Positions 18,235 through 25,116 of a DNA stretch of 64,000 nt are shown here, piece after piece. A program made the translations under genes and the position numbers. Every line of letters begins with the position of its first letter. Position 1 is the first letter of the stretch. The DNA comes from JANQFM01 sp035471925. Its GTDB lineage: Bacteria > Acidobacteriota > UBA6911 > RPQK01 > DATIPO01. The DNA lies in contig DATIPO010000223.1 in assembly GCA_035471925.1 (NCBI GenBank), positions 1-64,000 on the forward strand, written 5' to 3'. The notes beneath the pieces are model-generated. The model had not been told where the DNA came from. It searched no databases and worked only from the letters and a program-made list of their open reading frames with translations.

Positions 18235-18738
18235 TCAGAGGGAGCGGGCCGGCAGCAGGCGGGCCTGCCAGGACTCGGCTAGAGGCTTCTCAAAGCCTCC
18301 TCCCTGACGCAACTCGCCCAGGTTTTGCAGAGTGGTGTCGAAGACCCGCGTCTTCTCGTCGATCTCCCCGCTCTCGGCCTTCTTGACAAAGGCCAGGCGG
18401 TCGACGGCCTGCACCGATCCGCCATCATCGCGGTAGTAGACCAGGGCTCGGTTGAGGGCGTCGTAGCCTTGCTGCTTGAGCTGTTTGAAATTGGCTATGC
18501 AACTGTCCATCGAGCAGCCTGAAAGCCCTTCGGGCGTGTTTCCCGCCACCACGGCGAAGCGGTCCTCGAAGATCGAGAAAGCGCCGCTGACCGGTACTTG
18601 ATGAGCGTGCCACTTGGGCAAAAAGCTCTCAAGCTGGCTGGACACGGCTTGTCGTGCCTTTTCATCCAGAGGACGGCTGAAGGCCATGATCCACAGTTGG
18701 GATTGGTCGGGCAAGTCTCTAAAGGCGGAAAGATCCAT
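18235..18738 (-). CDS. Conserved protein of unknown function with WxAHxxxVxGxF and CSMDS motifs
   Basis: The 167-residue cytoplasmic protein has QLWIMAFSRPL near residue 14, KWHAHQVPVSGAFSIFEDRF at about 42-61 and SGCSMDSCIANFKQL at about 76-90. I recognise this W-AH / RF / GCS-D pattern from Bacteroidota proteins that databases name ABC transporter ATPase by mistake; no Walker motif is present here. The conserved cysteine and histidine suggest chemistry but nothing is established. GAGGAC precedes the ATG. It lies 112 bases downstream of a bacilliredoxin fusion gene on the same strand, with a long hairpin in between. Confidence 0.7.
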   Translation of the reverse strand: MDLSAFRDLPDQSQLWIMAFSRPLDEKARQAVSSQLESFLPKWHAHQVPVSGAFSIFEDRFAVVAGNTPEGLSGCSMDSCIANFKQLKQQGYDALNRALVYYRDDGGSVQAVDRLAFVKKAESGEIDEKTRVFDTTLQNLGELRQGGGFEKPLAESWQARLLPARSL

Positions 18739-18750
18739 TGCTGTGTCCTC

Positions 18751-18840
18751 GGGACGGGACGGCCTTTCCGCGCCGCCGGCTCTCAGCCGGAGGCGGCTTT
18801 GAAGCCAGAGGATGGGAATTGGCGCGGAGGGCCGTCCCGG
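18751..18840. repeat. Long imperfect hairpin (about 90 bases) between two genes
   Basis: GGGACGGCC (18756-18764) pairs with GGCCGTCCC (18830-18838). CCGCGCC (18768-18774) pairs with GGCGCGG (18821-18827). An inner CCGGCT/AGCCGG hairpin (18776-18790) lies inside. There is no T-run, so it is not a standard terminator. The core GCCGCCGGCT motif recurs at 19731-19747 on the other side of the bacilliredoxin gene. Confidence 0.6.
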
Positions 18841-18849
18841 AGAAGCTTG

Positions 18850-19599
18850 TTAGTGCTGCTGGGCCCAGGCCTTGTAGCCGCCCTGCAGGCTCTTGATGTT
18901 CTCAAAACCGTAATTCTGGAAGAACTGAGCGGCCTGGACGCTGCGCTGTCCGTGCTGGCAGTAGACGATGATCTCTTTGTCGCGCGGCCAGTCCTGAATG
19001 ATCTCCTGGGCTTTAGCGCGGTCGACGGCGATCGAACCCTCGATCTTGCCCGACTCGATCTCCCAGGGCTCGCGGACGTCGAGAACGGCCACCTGGCCAT
19101 TCTGACCGATGCGCTGCTTGGCCTCGTCCTGAGAAATCTCCAAGGCCGCCACCGGATCGAAGATCTCAGCCGATTCGTCGACTGAATCGCCGCAGAATTT
19201 CTTGTAGGCGCTTTGCAGGATCTTGGCCACGTTTTCGGCGGACTGGCCTTCGATGTGGTGGCGTTCAACCATGTGGACGACCTGTCCATCGCGGATGACG
19301 GCGGCCGAAGGGGAAGAGGGCGGATAGCCCGTGAAATGCTCCCGGGCGCGGTTGACGGCCTCCACGTCGTTGCCGGCAAAGCTGGTTACCAGACGGTCGG
19401 GAAGCGTGTCGCTCTTGAGCGAGCCCAGCACGCCCGGACGGGCCACGCCAGCCGCGCATCCGCAAACCGAATTGATGAAGAAGAGGGAGGTGCCCTTTTC
19501 GGACATGACTTGGTCCACCTCTTCGGCCGTTTTCGCTTCCGAGAAACCGGCTCCGGTCAATTCTTCCCGCATGGGTCTGATCATATTCTCGTCATACAT
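18850..19599 (-). CDS. Bacilliredoxin (BrxA/YphP, DUF1094) fused to a rhodanese domain
   Basis: Residues 1-145 match the bacilliredoxin family, with the CGC motif at residues 46-48 (NSVCGCAAGVARPG). These proteins remove bacillithiol or similar adducts from protein thiols. Residues about 155-249 are a single rhodanese domain, with DVREPWEIESG and the catalytic loop CQHGQRS (Cys214), which carries persulfide sulfur. Normal BrxA stops near 145 residues, so this is a two-domain fusion. AAGGAG lies 7 bases before the ATG. The leader holds a direct repeat and a TATAAT at 19701-19706. The natural thiol in this organism is not known. Confidence 0.9.
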   Translation of the reverse strand: MYDENMIRPMREELTGAGFSEAKTAEEVDQVMSEKGTSLFFINSVCGCAAGVARPGVLGSLKSDTLPDRLVTSFAGNDVEAVNRAREHFTGYPPSSPSAAVIRDGQVVHMVERHHIEGQSAENVAKILQSAYKKFCGDSVDESAEIFDPVAALEISQDEAKQRIGQNGQVAVLDVREPWEIESGKIEGSIAVDRAKAQEIIQDWPRDKEIIVYCQHGQRSVQAAQFFQNYGFENIKSLQGGYKAWAQQH

Positions 19600-19624
19600 T
19601 AGGCTGCTCCTTGGTCTCTAGCAG

Positions 19625-19647
19625 ATTCTCAAAACTCATTCTCAAAA
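19625..19647 (-). repeat. Two direct 10-base repeats in the bacilliredoxin leader
   Basis: ATTCTCAAAA occurs at 19625-19634 and 19638-19647 on the plus strand (TTTTGAGAAT on the coding strand), a 13-base period. They sit between the TATAAT at 19701-19706 and the start codon at 19599, so they could bind a repressor or act in the RNA leader. Confidence 0.5.
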
Positions 19648-19700
19648 TCGGACTTCGCGGTCCGCATCGGTTTTCTGAACATTTTAAGCGAAGAACTCTT

Positions 19701-19706
19701 ATTATA
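19701..19706 (-). promoter_or_regulatory. TATAAT -10 element for the bacilliredoxin fusion gene
   Basis: On the minus strand TATAAT lies at 19706-19701, about 100 bases before the start codon. The -35 position (CAAACA at 19729-19724) is poor, so the promoter may need an activator or the start site may differ. Confidence 0.45.
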
Positions 19707-19730
19707 ACGAATCTCCGGGTTGCTGTTTGA

Positions 19731-19747
19731 GCCGCCGGCTCAGCCGG
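19731..19747. repeat. Second copy of the GCCGCCGGCT hairpin motif
   Basis: GCCGCCGGCTCAGCCGG repeats the core of the element at 18772-18790 with one CT unit missing. CCGGCT/AGCCGG is palindromic. It lies just after the truB stop. Confidence 0.5.
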
Positions 19748-19785
19748 TCCCGGAGAGCCCGTCGGCGGGCGGACGCCTCACGTCC

Positions 19786-20673
19786 TCATCGAGGGTGAAA
19801 GACGATCTTGGGCTGCAACGATGTCCCGTCCGAGAGGGCGATGGCCAGCAGGCGCTGCTGGCTGAAGAGCCTGCACAAGCCTTGGGCCTTGTTGGGAACG
19901 ACGACCGCGGCGCCGTTGAGGATGCGCTGGCTCAGCGAGGCGTCCAAATCGATTCGGGGCATGGAGGGCAGGAGTTCCTCCATGGGAATCAGGGCCTTCT
20001 GCCACTCCTCTTCCAGGTTCTCAGGAGCCACGGCTTGCTCCAGGCCGAATGGACCCGAACGGGTCCGGCACAGGTTCTCGAGGTGGGCGCCGCAGCCCAG
20101 GCGCTGGCCGATGTCATGGGCCAGACTGCGGACATAGGTTCCGCTGCCGCAGTCGATGAGGAGCGTCCAAGCCGAGTCCCGGCGCTCCAGCAGTTGAAGG
20201 CGGTCAATGCGGACGCGTCGCAGGGGCGGTTCGGCTTCTTCCCCCTTGCGGGCATATTCGTAAAGCTTCTTTCCCTTGACCTTGATGGCCGAATAGAGGG
20301 GCGCGCGCTGCTCGATCTCGCCCCTGAACGGCTCCAGAATCTGCTCCGCTTCCTCATCGCTGATGTCGGGGACGGGATGCTCCTCGGTGACGCGTCCTTC
20401 GCGGTCGTAGGTTTCGGTGGAGCGTCCCAGGCGGATCACGGCCCGATACTGCTTGTCGTGCTTTTGCATGAAGCGGGCCAAGCGGGTGGCCTGTCCCAGC
20501 ACTATCGGAAGCACTCCGCTGGCTTGCGGATCGAGCGTTCCGGTATGGCCGCTCTTGGCTTTGAGCGTGCGCCGCACCAGCGCCACCATGTCGTGGGACG
20601 TGGGGCCGCTGGGCTTGTCGATGACCAGGACGCCGTCAATGTCGTCGCGGCCGTACTTGGGGCGCCTACCCAT
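19786..20673 (-). CDS. truB: tRNA pseudouridine(55) synthase
   Basis: TruB converts U55 of the T-loop to pseudouridine in almost all tRNAs. The 295-residue protein has the catalytic block GHTGTLDPQASGVLPI with Asp48, the start motif GVLVIDKPSGPTSH and the later RTRSGPFGLEQA region. The ATG at 20673 overlaps the last codons of nrnA by 8 bases, so translation is coupled. It is the last gene of the rimP-nusA-infB operon. The longer frame upstream lies inside nrnA and is not coding. Confidence 0.95.
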   Translation of the reverse strand: MGRRPKYGRDDIDGVLVIDKPSGPTSHDMVALVRRTLKAKSGHTGTLDPQASGVLPIVLGQATRLARFMQKHDKQYRAVIRLGRSTETYDREGRVTEEHPVPDISDEEAEQILEPFRGEIEQRAPLYSAIKVKGKKLYEYARKGEEAEPPLRRVRIDRLQLLERRDSAWTLLIDCGSGTYVRSLAHDIGQRLGCGAHLENLCRTRSGPFGLEQAVAPENLEEEWQKALIPMEELLPSMPRIDLDASLSQRILNGAAVVVPNKAQGLCRLFSQQRLLAIALSDGTSLQPKIVFHPR

Positions 20674-21670
20674 CGTGAGCCTCCTGGGCGGGGTCCTCGC
20701 TTTCCGCTTCAAGCAGCTCGGTCAATCCCTCCAGGACCGACCGGCGGACGTCCGACCAGTCGCCGCTCAGCGTCATTCCGGCGGCGTTGAAGTGTCCGCC
20801 GCCTCCCATGCGCCGGGCCAACCCGCCCACGTCGATCCGTCCTTTGGAGCGCAGCGACACCCGGCACGAGCCCTCTCCGTCTTCACGCAGCACGGCAGCC
20901 ACCCGCACGCCCCTGAGCGAGAGGGGGTAGTTGACCAGTCCCTCAGTATGATGCATGTCGGCATCGGCTTCTTGCAGGTCATGGCGACGCAGCTCGATCC
21001 AGGCCAACTGGTGGCTGGTCCGGATCTCCATGCGTCCCAGGGCTTTGCCCAGCAAGCGCAGCTTGGCGCGGGGCTGGCTGCGGTAAACGTGCTGGGCGAT
21101 AGCGGCCGGGTCAGCGCCCGATTCAACCCAGCGGGAAACGGTCTGGAAGGTGGACGCGTCGGTGTTGGAATACTGGAACGAGCCGGTATCCGTCAGCACG
21201 GCCACGTAAAGGCAGGTGGCGATCGAGGGTTCCATCCGAACCTCCAACTGCGTGAGGAGGCGATCCACCAGCATGCCTACCGCGGCGGCTCTTTCATCGA
21301 CCCAGTTGAGGTCGGCGAAGGGCCGTCCGCCGGGATGATGATCGATGTTGACGGTGAAGTGGTTTGCCAGACCATCCAATCCGGTGCGGTCGAAGTCGCT
21401 GCACTCCAAGATGACGATGCCTTCATAGCCGTCTCCCACACGACGGCAGCGGCGTATGCCGCCGCTGCCCGGCAGAAAGCGGAAAAGGGGCGGCAGGCCG
21501 TCCGCGCTGAGGACGTCGGCTTGCTTGCCCAACTGGCGCAGCCCGTGGGCCAAAGCCAGCGAGGAACCCACCGAGTCGCCGTCCGGTCCCGAATGAGAGA
21601 CGATGGCCAGGCGTTTGGCGGAACGCAGAAAGGCCGCGATTTTCTGAGCTGCCGTGAGTGTCTTGGCCAT
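20666..21670 (-). CDS. nrnA: DHH-family oligoribonuclease / pAp phosphatase
   Basis: The enzyme degrades short RNA oligonucleotides (nanoRNA) and dephosphorylates 3'-phosphoadenosine 5'-phosphate. The DHH domain shows HSGPDGDSVGSS near residue 26 and NIDHHPGG near residue 108, with the metal-binding aspartates and histidines. The C-terminal DHHA1 domain ends in GGGGHFNAAGMTL. The 334-residue length is typical. It sits between the DUF503 gene and truB, the position seen in many bacterial nusA operons, where rbfA usually precedes it; here only 9 bases separate it from DUF503. Confidence 0.92.
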   Translation of the reverse strand: MAKTLTAAQKIAAFLRSAKRLAIVSHSGPDGDSVGSSLALAHGLRQLGKQADVLSADGLPPLFRFLPGSGGIRRCRRVGDGYEGIVILECSDFDRTGLDGLANHFTVNIDHHPGGRPFADLNWVDERAAAVGMLVDRLLTQLEVRMEPSIATCLYVAVLTDTGSFQYSNTDASTFQTVSRWVESGADPAAIAQHVYRSQPRAKLRLLGKALGRMEIRTSHQLAWIELRRHDLQEADADMHHTEGLVNYPLSLRGVRVAAVLREDGEGSCRVSLRSKGRIDVGGLARRMGGGGHFNAAGMTLSGDWSDVRRSVLEGLTELLEAESEDPAQEAHDG

Positions 21671-21679
21671 GGGAGGAGT

Positions 21680-21970
21680 CTAATCGTAGTCGATGATTTC
21701 GATCTCGTAGCGGGAAGCGTCCATCCCGATCACGCCTTCGATGTCGCGCACCATCTTCTCGGCCAAGGCTTCCAGTTTCTGCTGGTCGGGGCCAATGGAA
21801 ACCGCCCCCAAGCGGGCTCTCTGCCACAGATCTTGGTGGCCGATCTCAGCAATCGAGAAGCTGGAGCGCTGCCGGGAACGTTCCACCGCCTTGCGCAGGA
21901 TGTTGCGCTTCTCCTTCAGCGAATGGCAGAAGGGAAGGTAAAGCTCAATGGAACAGAAGACGATGGGCAT
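21680..21970 (-). CDS. DUF503 family protein
   Basis: This 96-residue protein begins MPIVFCSIELYLP and carries the family signature HSLKEKRNILRKAV near residue 16, followed by an SIAEIGHQDLWQRARLG strand-turn. DUF503 proteins are small ferredoxin-fold proteins that sit in nusA-infB operons in many phyla; their molecular role is unknown. AGGAAAGGGG precedes the ATG at 21970. The longer open frame upstream has no support. rbfA, the usual next gene, is absent. Confidence 0.88.
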   Translation of the reverse strand: MPIVFCSIELYLPFCHSLKEKRNILRKAVERSRQRSSFSIAEIGHQDLWQRARLGAVSIGPDQQKLEALAEKMVRDIEGVIGMDASRYEIEIIDYD

Positions 21971-22033
21971 AACCCCTTTCCTCTCCCGCGGGACCGCCCT
22001 GAGGCGGACGGCGACGGTGGACCAGTGATGGCG

Positions 22034-22067
22034 GCAGCCCCTCAACCGCCGTAAGCTGCGGGGCTGC
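22034..22067. repeat. Hairpin between infB and the DUF503 gene
   Basis: GCAGCCCC (22034-22041) and GGGGCTGC (22060-22067) form an 8-base stem with an 18-base loop, 53 bases after the infB stop. There is no T-run; it may slow transcription or protect the RNA end. Confidence 0.45.
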
Positions 22068-22120
22068 GGATCACGTCCGCAGGACTTGACCCCTTCCCGA
22101 AAGTTAGCCGTCCGGTGGCC

Positions 22121-25060
22121 TTAGTGCAGTTCGGGCGTCTCTTCCTTGTGGGTGAAGCACTCGATGACATCGCCCGGCTTGACGTCTTGGTAGCCCTCCA
22201 GCGAGATGCCGCATTCGTAGCCCTTGCGGACGTTGTTGACGTCCTCCTTGAAGCGGCGCAGGGAATCGATGCGGCCTTCGTGGACCACGACGTTGTCTCG
22301 CAGCAGGCGGACCGATGCGTTGCGCCGGATCTCGCCGTCGGTGACCATGCTGCCCGCCACGACGCCGTAACGCGGCACCGAGAAGATCTCCCGAACCTCG
22401 GCCTGCCCCAAGGAAACCTCCTTGATGGTGGGGTCGAGAAGTCCGACCAGCGCCTTCTCGATTTCGGCGGTGATGTCGTAGATCACGGTGTGCAGGCGGA
22501 TGTCTACGGCTTCCTTCTCGGCGGCGTCGGCGGCACTGCGTTCGGGACGCACATTGAAGCCAATGACGATGGCGGCTGAAGCCGAGGCCAGCAGGACGTC
22601 GGACTCGGAAATTGCCCCCACGCCGCTGTGGATGATCTTGACCTTGACCTTTTCTGACTTGATCTTGGTCAGCATGTCCGACAGCACTTCCACCGAACCC
22701 TGAGCGTCGGCCTTGAGCACGATGGGCAGCTCGCGGACTTCGCCGGCCTTCATCTTGGAATAGAGGTCGTCGAGGCTGAGGCGCTGTCCGCGGCTAAGCT
22801 CGTGTTCACGCTGCTTCTCGCGGCGATGCTCGGCCACTTGACGGGCCTTGGCCGCTTCCCGCACGCCCTGAAAGGCGTCTCCAGCTTCGGGCAATCCCTG
22901 CAGTCCCAGGATCTCCACGGCGCTACCCGGACCCGTCGTCTCCACGCTTTCGCCGCGGTCGTCGAACATGGCCCGCACCTTGCCGCTGACGTTTCCGGCA
23001 ATGAAGTTGTCGCCCACCTTGAGGGTGCCGTTCTGGATCAGGACCGTGGCCACCGAGCCGCGTCCCTTGTCGACCTTGGCCTCCAGGATGACGCCTTGAG
23101 CCATGCGGTCGGGATTGGCCTTCAGCTCCAGCACCTCGGAAACCAGCACGATCATTTCCAGCAGTTCGGTGAGATTGGTCTGCTTGACGGCTGAGACTTC
23201 CACCATGACGGTGTCGCCGCCCCAGTCCTCGGGCACCAGCTCCAAGTCAGAGAGCTGCTGCTTAACGCGGTCGGGCTGAGCATCAGGCTTGTCGATCTTG
23301 TTGATGGCCACCATGATGGGGACGTCGGCCGCCCGGGCGTGATCGATGGCCTCGCGGGTTTGGGGCATGACCCCGTCATCAGCCGCCACCACCAGCACCA
23401 CCACGTCGGTGGCTTTGGCTCCGCGTGAGCGCATCAAGGTAAAGGCCTCGTGGCCCGGCGTGTCGAGAAAGACCAGCCGGTTCCCGCCCACGTCCACGTG
23501 ATAGGCGCCGATGTGCTGGGTGATGCCGCCGGCTTCGCCCGCGGCCACGCGGGTTTTGCGGATGGCGTCCAGCAGCGAGGTTTTGCCGTGGTCGACGTGA
23601 CCCATCACGGTAATCACGGGCGGCCGCTCCTTGAGCGTTTCCGGCTTGTCTTCGACCTTGGTTTCTTCGATGACCGATTCTTCGTAGGTGACGAAGCTGG
23701 GCGTGACGTTGAATTTCTCGCACAGCTTCTCCATGATGCCCTGGTCGAGGGTCTGGTTGATGGTGGCCATCACGCCCATCCCCATCAACTCCCTGAGGAC
23801 GTCTTTGCTCTTGACCGAGATCTTCTCGGAAAACTCGCGCACCGAGAGGTTTTCAGAAAGCGTCAGCTCTTGATGCTCGCGTTCCTTGGGCTGGCGCTTG
23901 GGACGGCTCCGCTGCTGCGGCTTGGGCTGCACCGGCGGACGCTCCAGAATGCGAGCCTGACGCCGCGTCGGACGCTTGATCTCGCCCACGTCACGCTCCG
24001 AAATGGGCTTGGGAAGCTCGGTGAGCTTGAGCTTGGCCCGCTTGCGACGGGCGGCTTCCCGCTTCTTCTTCTCGGCTTCCTCTTTAAGCTTGGTGTCCTC
24101 GGCGGCTTTCTTCTCGGCTTGCTTCTTAGCTTCGGCCTCTTTCTTGGCCTTGTCGGCCTCGGCCTTCTTCTTGGCCTGTTCAGCCTTTTTCTCAGCCTCT
24201 TTCTCGGCCTCTTCCGCTTTGGCCTTCTCTTCCTCCTCAGCCTTCTCCTCAGCCGCCTTTTTCTTGGCTTCCGCCTGGGCTTCTTCTTCGGCTTTCTTCT
24301 CGGCAGCCTCTTCCTTGGCTTTTTCAGCCTTTTCTTCTTCCTCTTCCTTGGCCTTCTCTTGGGCGGCCTTTTCAGCCTCGGCCTCTTCTTTCTCCTTGGC
24401 TTCCTCGGCGGCTTTCTCTTCGGCGGCGGCTTTTTCTTCGGCCTCAGCCTCTTCTTCCTTGGCCTTGGCTTCTTCTTCAGCCTCCTCAGCTTCTTCCTCT
24501 TCGGCCTCACCGGCCTTCTTGGCGGCGGCTTCCGGCGTCAACAGTTTTTCAGCCTGCTCGGGAGAAACCGGCAGAGGACCTTCGGGCTGCTTGTCTTCTT
24601 CGGCAAGGGCAGCTTCTTCCTCTTCCAGAAGCTCTTCGGGCTCCTCCTCCTTAGGTTTCTCCACCCTTCGGTAGGCGGCGGGCTTGCCCTTGCGGGGCTT
24701 GAGCGAACCGCCCAAGGGTGATTCGGCCTCGTCCTTTTCTTCTTCCTCAACCGGCTTGCGCACGCCCTTGCGGGGGCCCTTCCCTAGTTGCTTGATCGAT
24801 TTGCGGGCCTTGGTTTTGGCTTTGCTCTTAGCCGGGGCCTTTTTGGCTTTGCGGGCCTTCTTCTCCTGCTCCACCTCGGCCAGCATCTGAAGACGGCGAC
24901 GGACGCGGTTGGCGATGTCCTGGTCCACCTGAGTATCGGCGGAAGCCACCCAGACTCCGATTTTCTTGAGTTCGGACAAGACAACCGTGTCCCGAATCTC
25001 GAACTCGGAGGCCAGTTCGCTGACTTTAATCTGATCCACTTGTTCCACGTTTTCCGCCAT
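22121..25060 (-). CDS. infB: Translation initiation factor IF-2, with very long charged linker
   Basis: IF-2 places initiator tRNA on the ribosome using GTP. The C-terminal half is standard: GHVDHGKTS near residue 486, DTPGHEAF, NKIDKPDA, then domains II-IV (VSGKVRAMFDDRG, IIHSGVGAISESDVLL). The N-terminus has an IF2_N segment (VSELASEFEIRDTVVLSELKKIGV) and a second one near residue 395. Between about residues 70 and 350 lies a chain made almost only of Ala, Glu and Lys, predicted as one or more very long charged helices. At 979 residues it is larger than the 890-residue E. coli form. The gene follows nusA by 56 bases. Confidence 0.96.
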   Translation of the reverse strand: MAENVEQVDQIKVSELASEFEIRDTVVLSELKKIGVWVASADTQVDQDIANRVRRRLQMLAEVEQEKKARKAKKAPAKSKAKTKARKSIKQLGKGPRKGVRKPVEEEEKDEAESPLGGSLKPRKGKPAAYRRVEKPKEEEPEELLEEEEAALAEEDKQPEGPLPVSPEQAEKLLTPEAAAKKAGEAEEEEAEEAEEEAKAKEEEAEAEEKAAAEEKAAEEAKEKEEAEAEKAAQEKAKEEEEEKAEKAKEEAAEKKAEEEAQAEAKKKAAEEKAEEEEKAKAEEAEKEAEKKAEQAKKKAEADKAKKEAEAKKQAEKKAAEDTKLKEEAEKKKREAARRKRAKLKLTELPKPISERDVGEIKRPTRRQARILERPPVQPKPQQRSRPKRQPKEREHQELTLSENLSVREFSEKISVKSKDVLRELMGMGVMATINQTLDQGIMEKLCEKFNVTPSFVTYEESVIEETKVEDKPETLKERPPVITVMGHVDHGKTSLLDAIRKTRVAAGEAGGITQHIGAYHVDVGGNRLVFLDTPGHEAFTLMRSRGAKATDVVVLVVAADDGVMPQTREAIDHARAADVPIMVAINKIDKPDAQPDRVKQQLSDLELVPEDWGGDTVMVEVSAVKQTNLTELLEMIVLVSEVLELKANPDRMAQGVILEAKVDKGRGSVATVLIQNGTLKVGDNFIAGNVSGKVRAMFDDRGESVETTGPGSAVEILGLQGLPEAGDAFQGVREAAKARQVAEHRREKQREHELSRGQRLSLDDLYSKMKAGEVRELPIVLKADAQGSVEVLSDMLTKIKSEKVKVKIIHSGVGAISESDVLLASASAAIVIGFNVRPERSAADAAEKEAVDIRLHTVIYDITAEIEKALVGLLDPTIKEVSLGQAEVREIFSVPRYGVVAGSMVTDGEIRRNASVRLLRDNVVVHEGRIDSLRRFKEDVNNVRKGYECGISLEGYQDVKPGDVIECFTHKEETPELH

Positions 25061-25116
25061 TGCGTCTGTAGGCCTTCTCCTCGCTGGTTTTCTCGCCCCC
25101 TGGGGGCACGAGGGGT

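Noticed and set aside
23450..24721. Leu/Phe-rich plus-strand frame opposite infB
   Set aside because: The GFLLGLLLSFG-like repeats are the complement of the Ala/Glu/Lys linker codons in IF-2.
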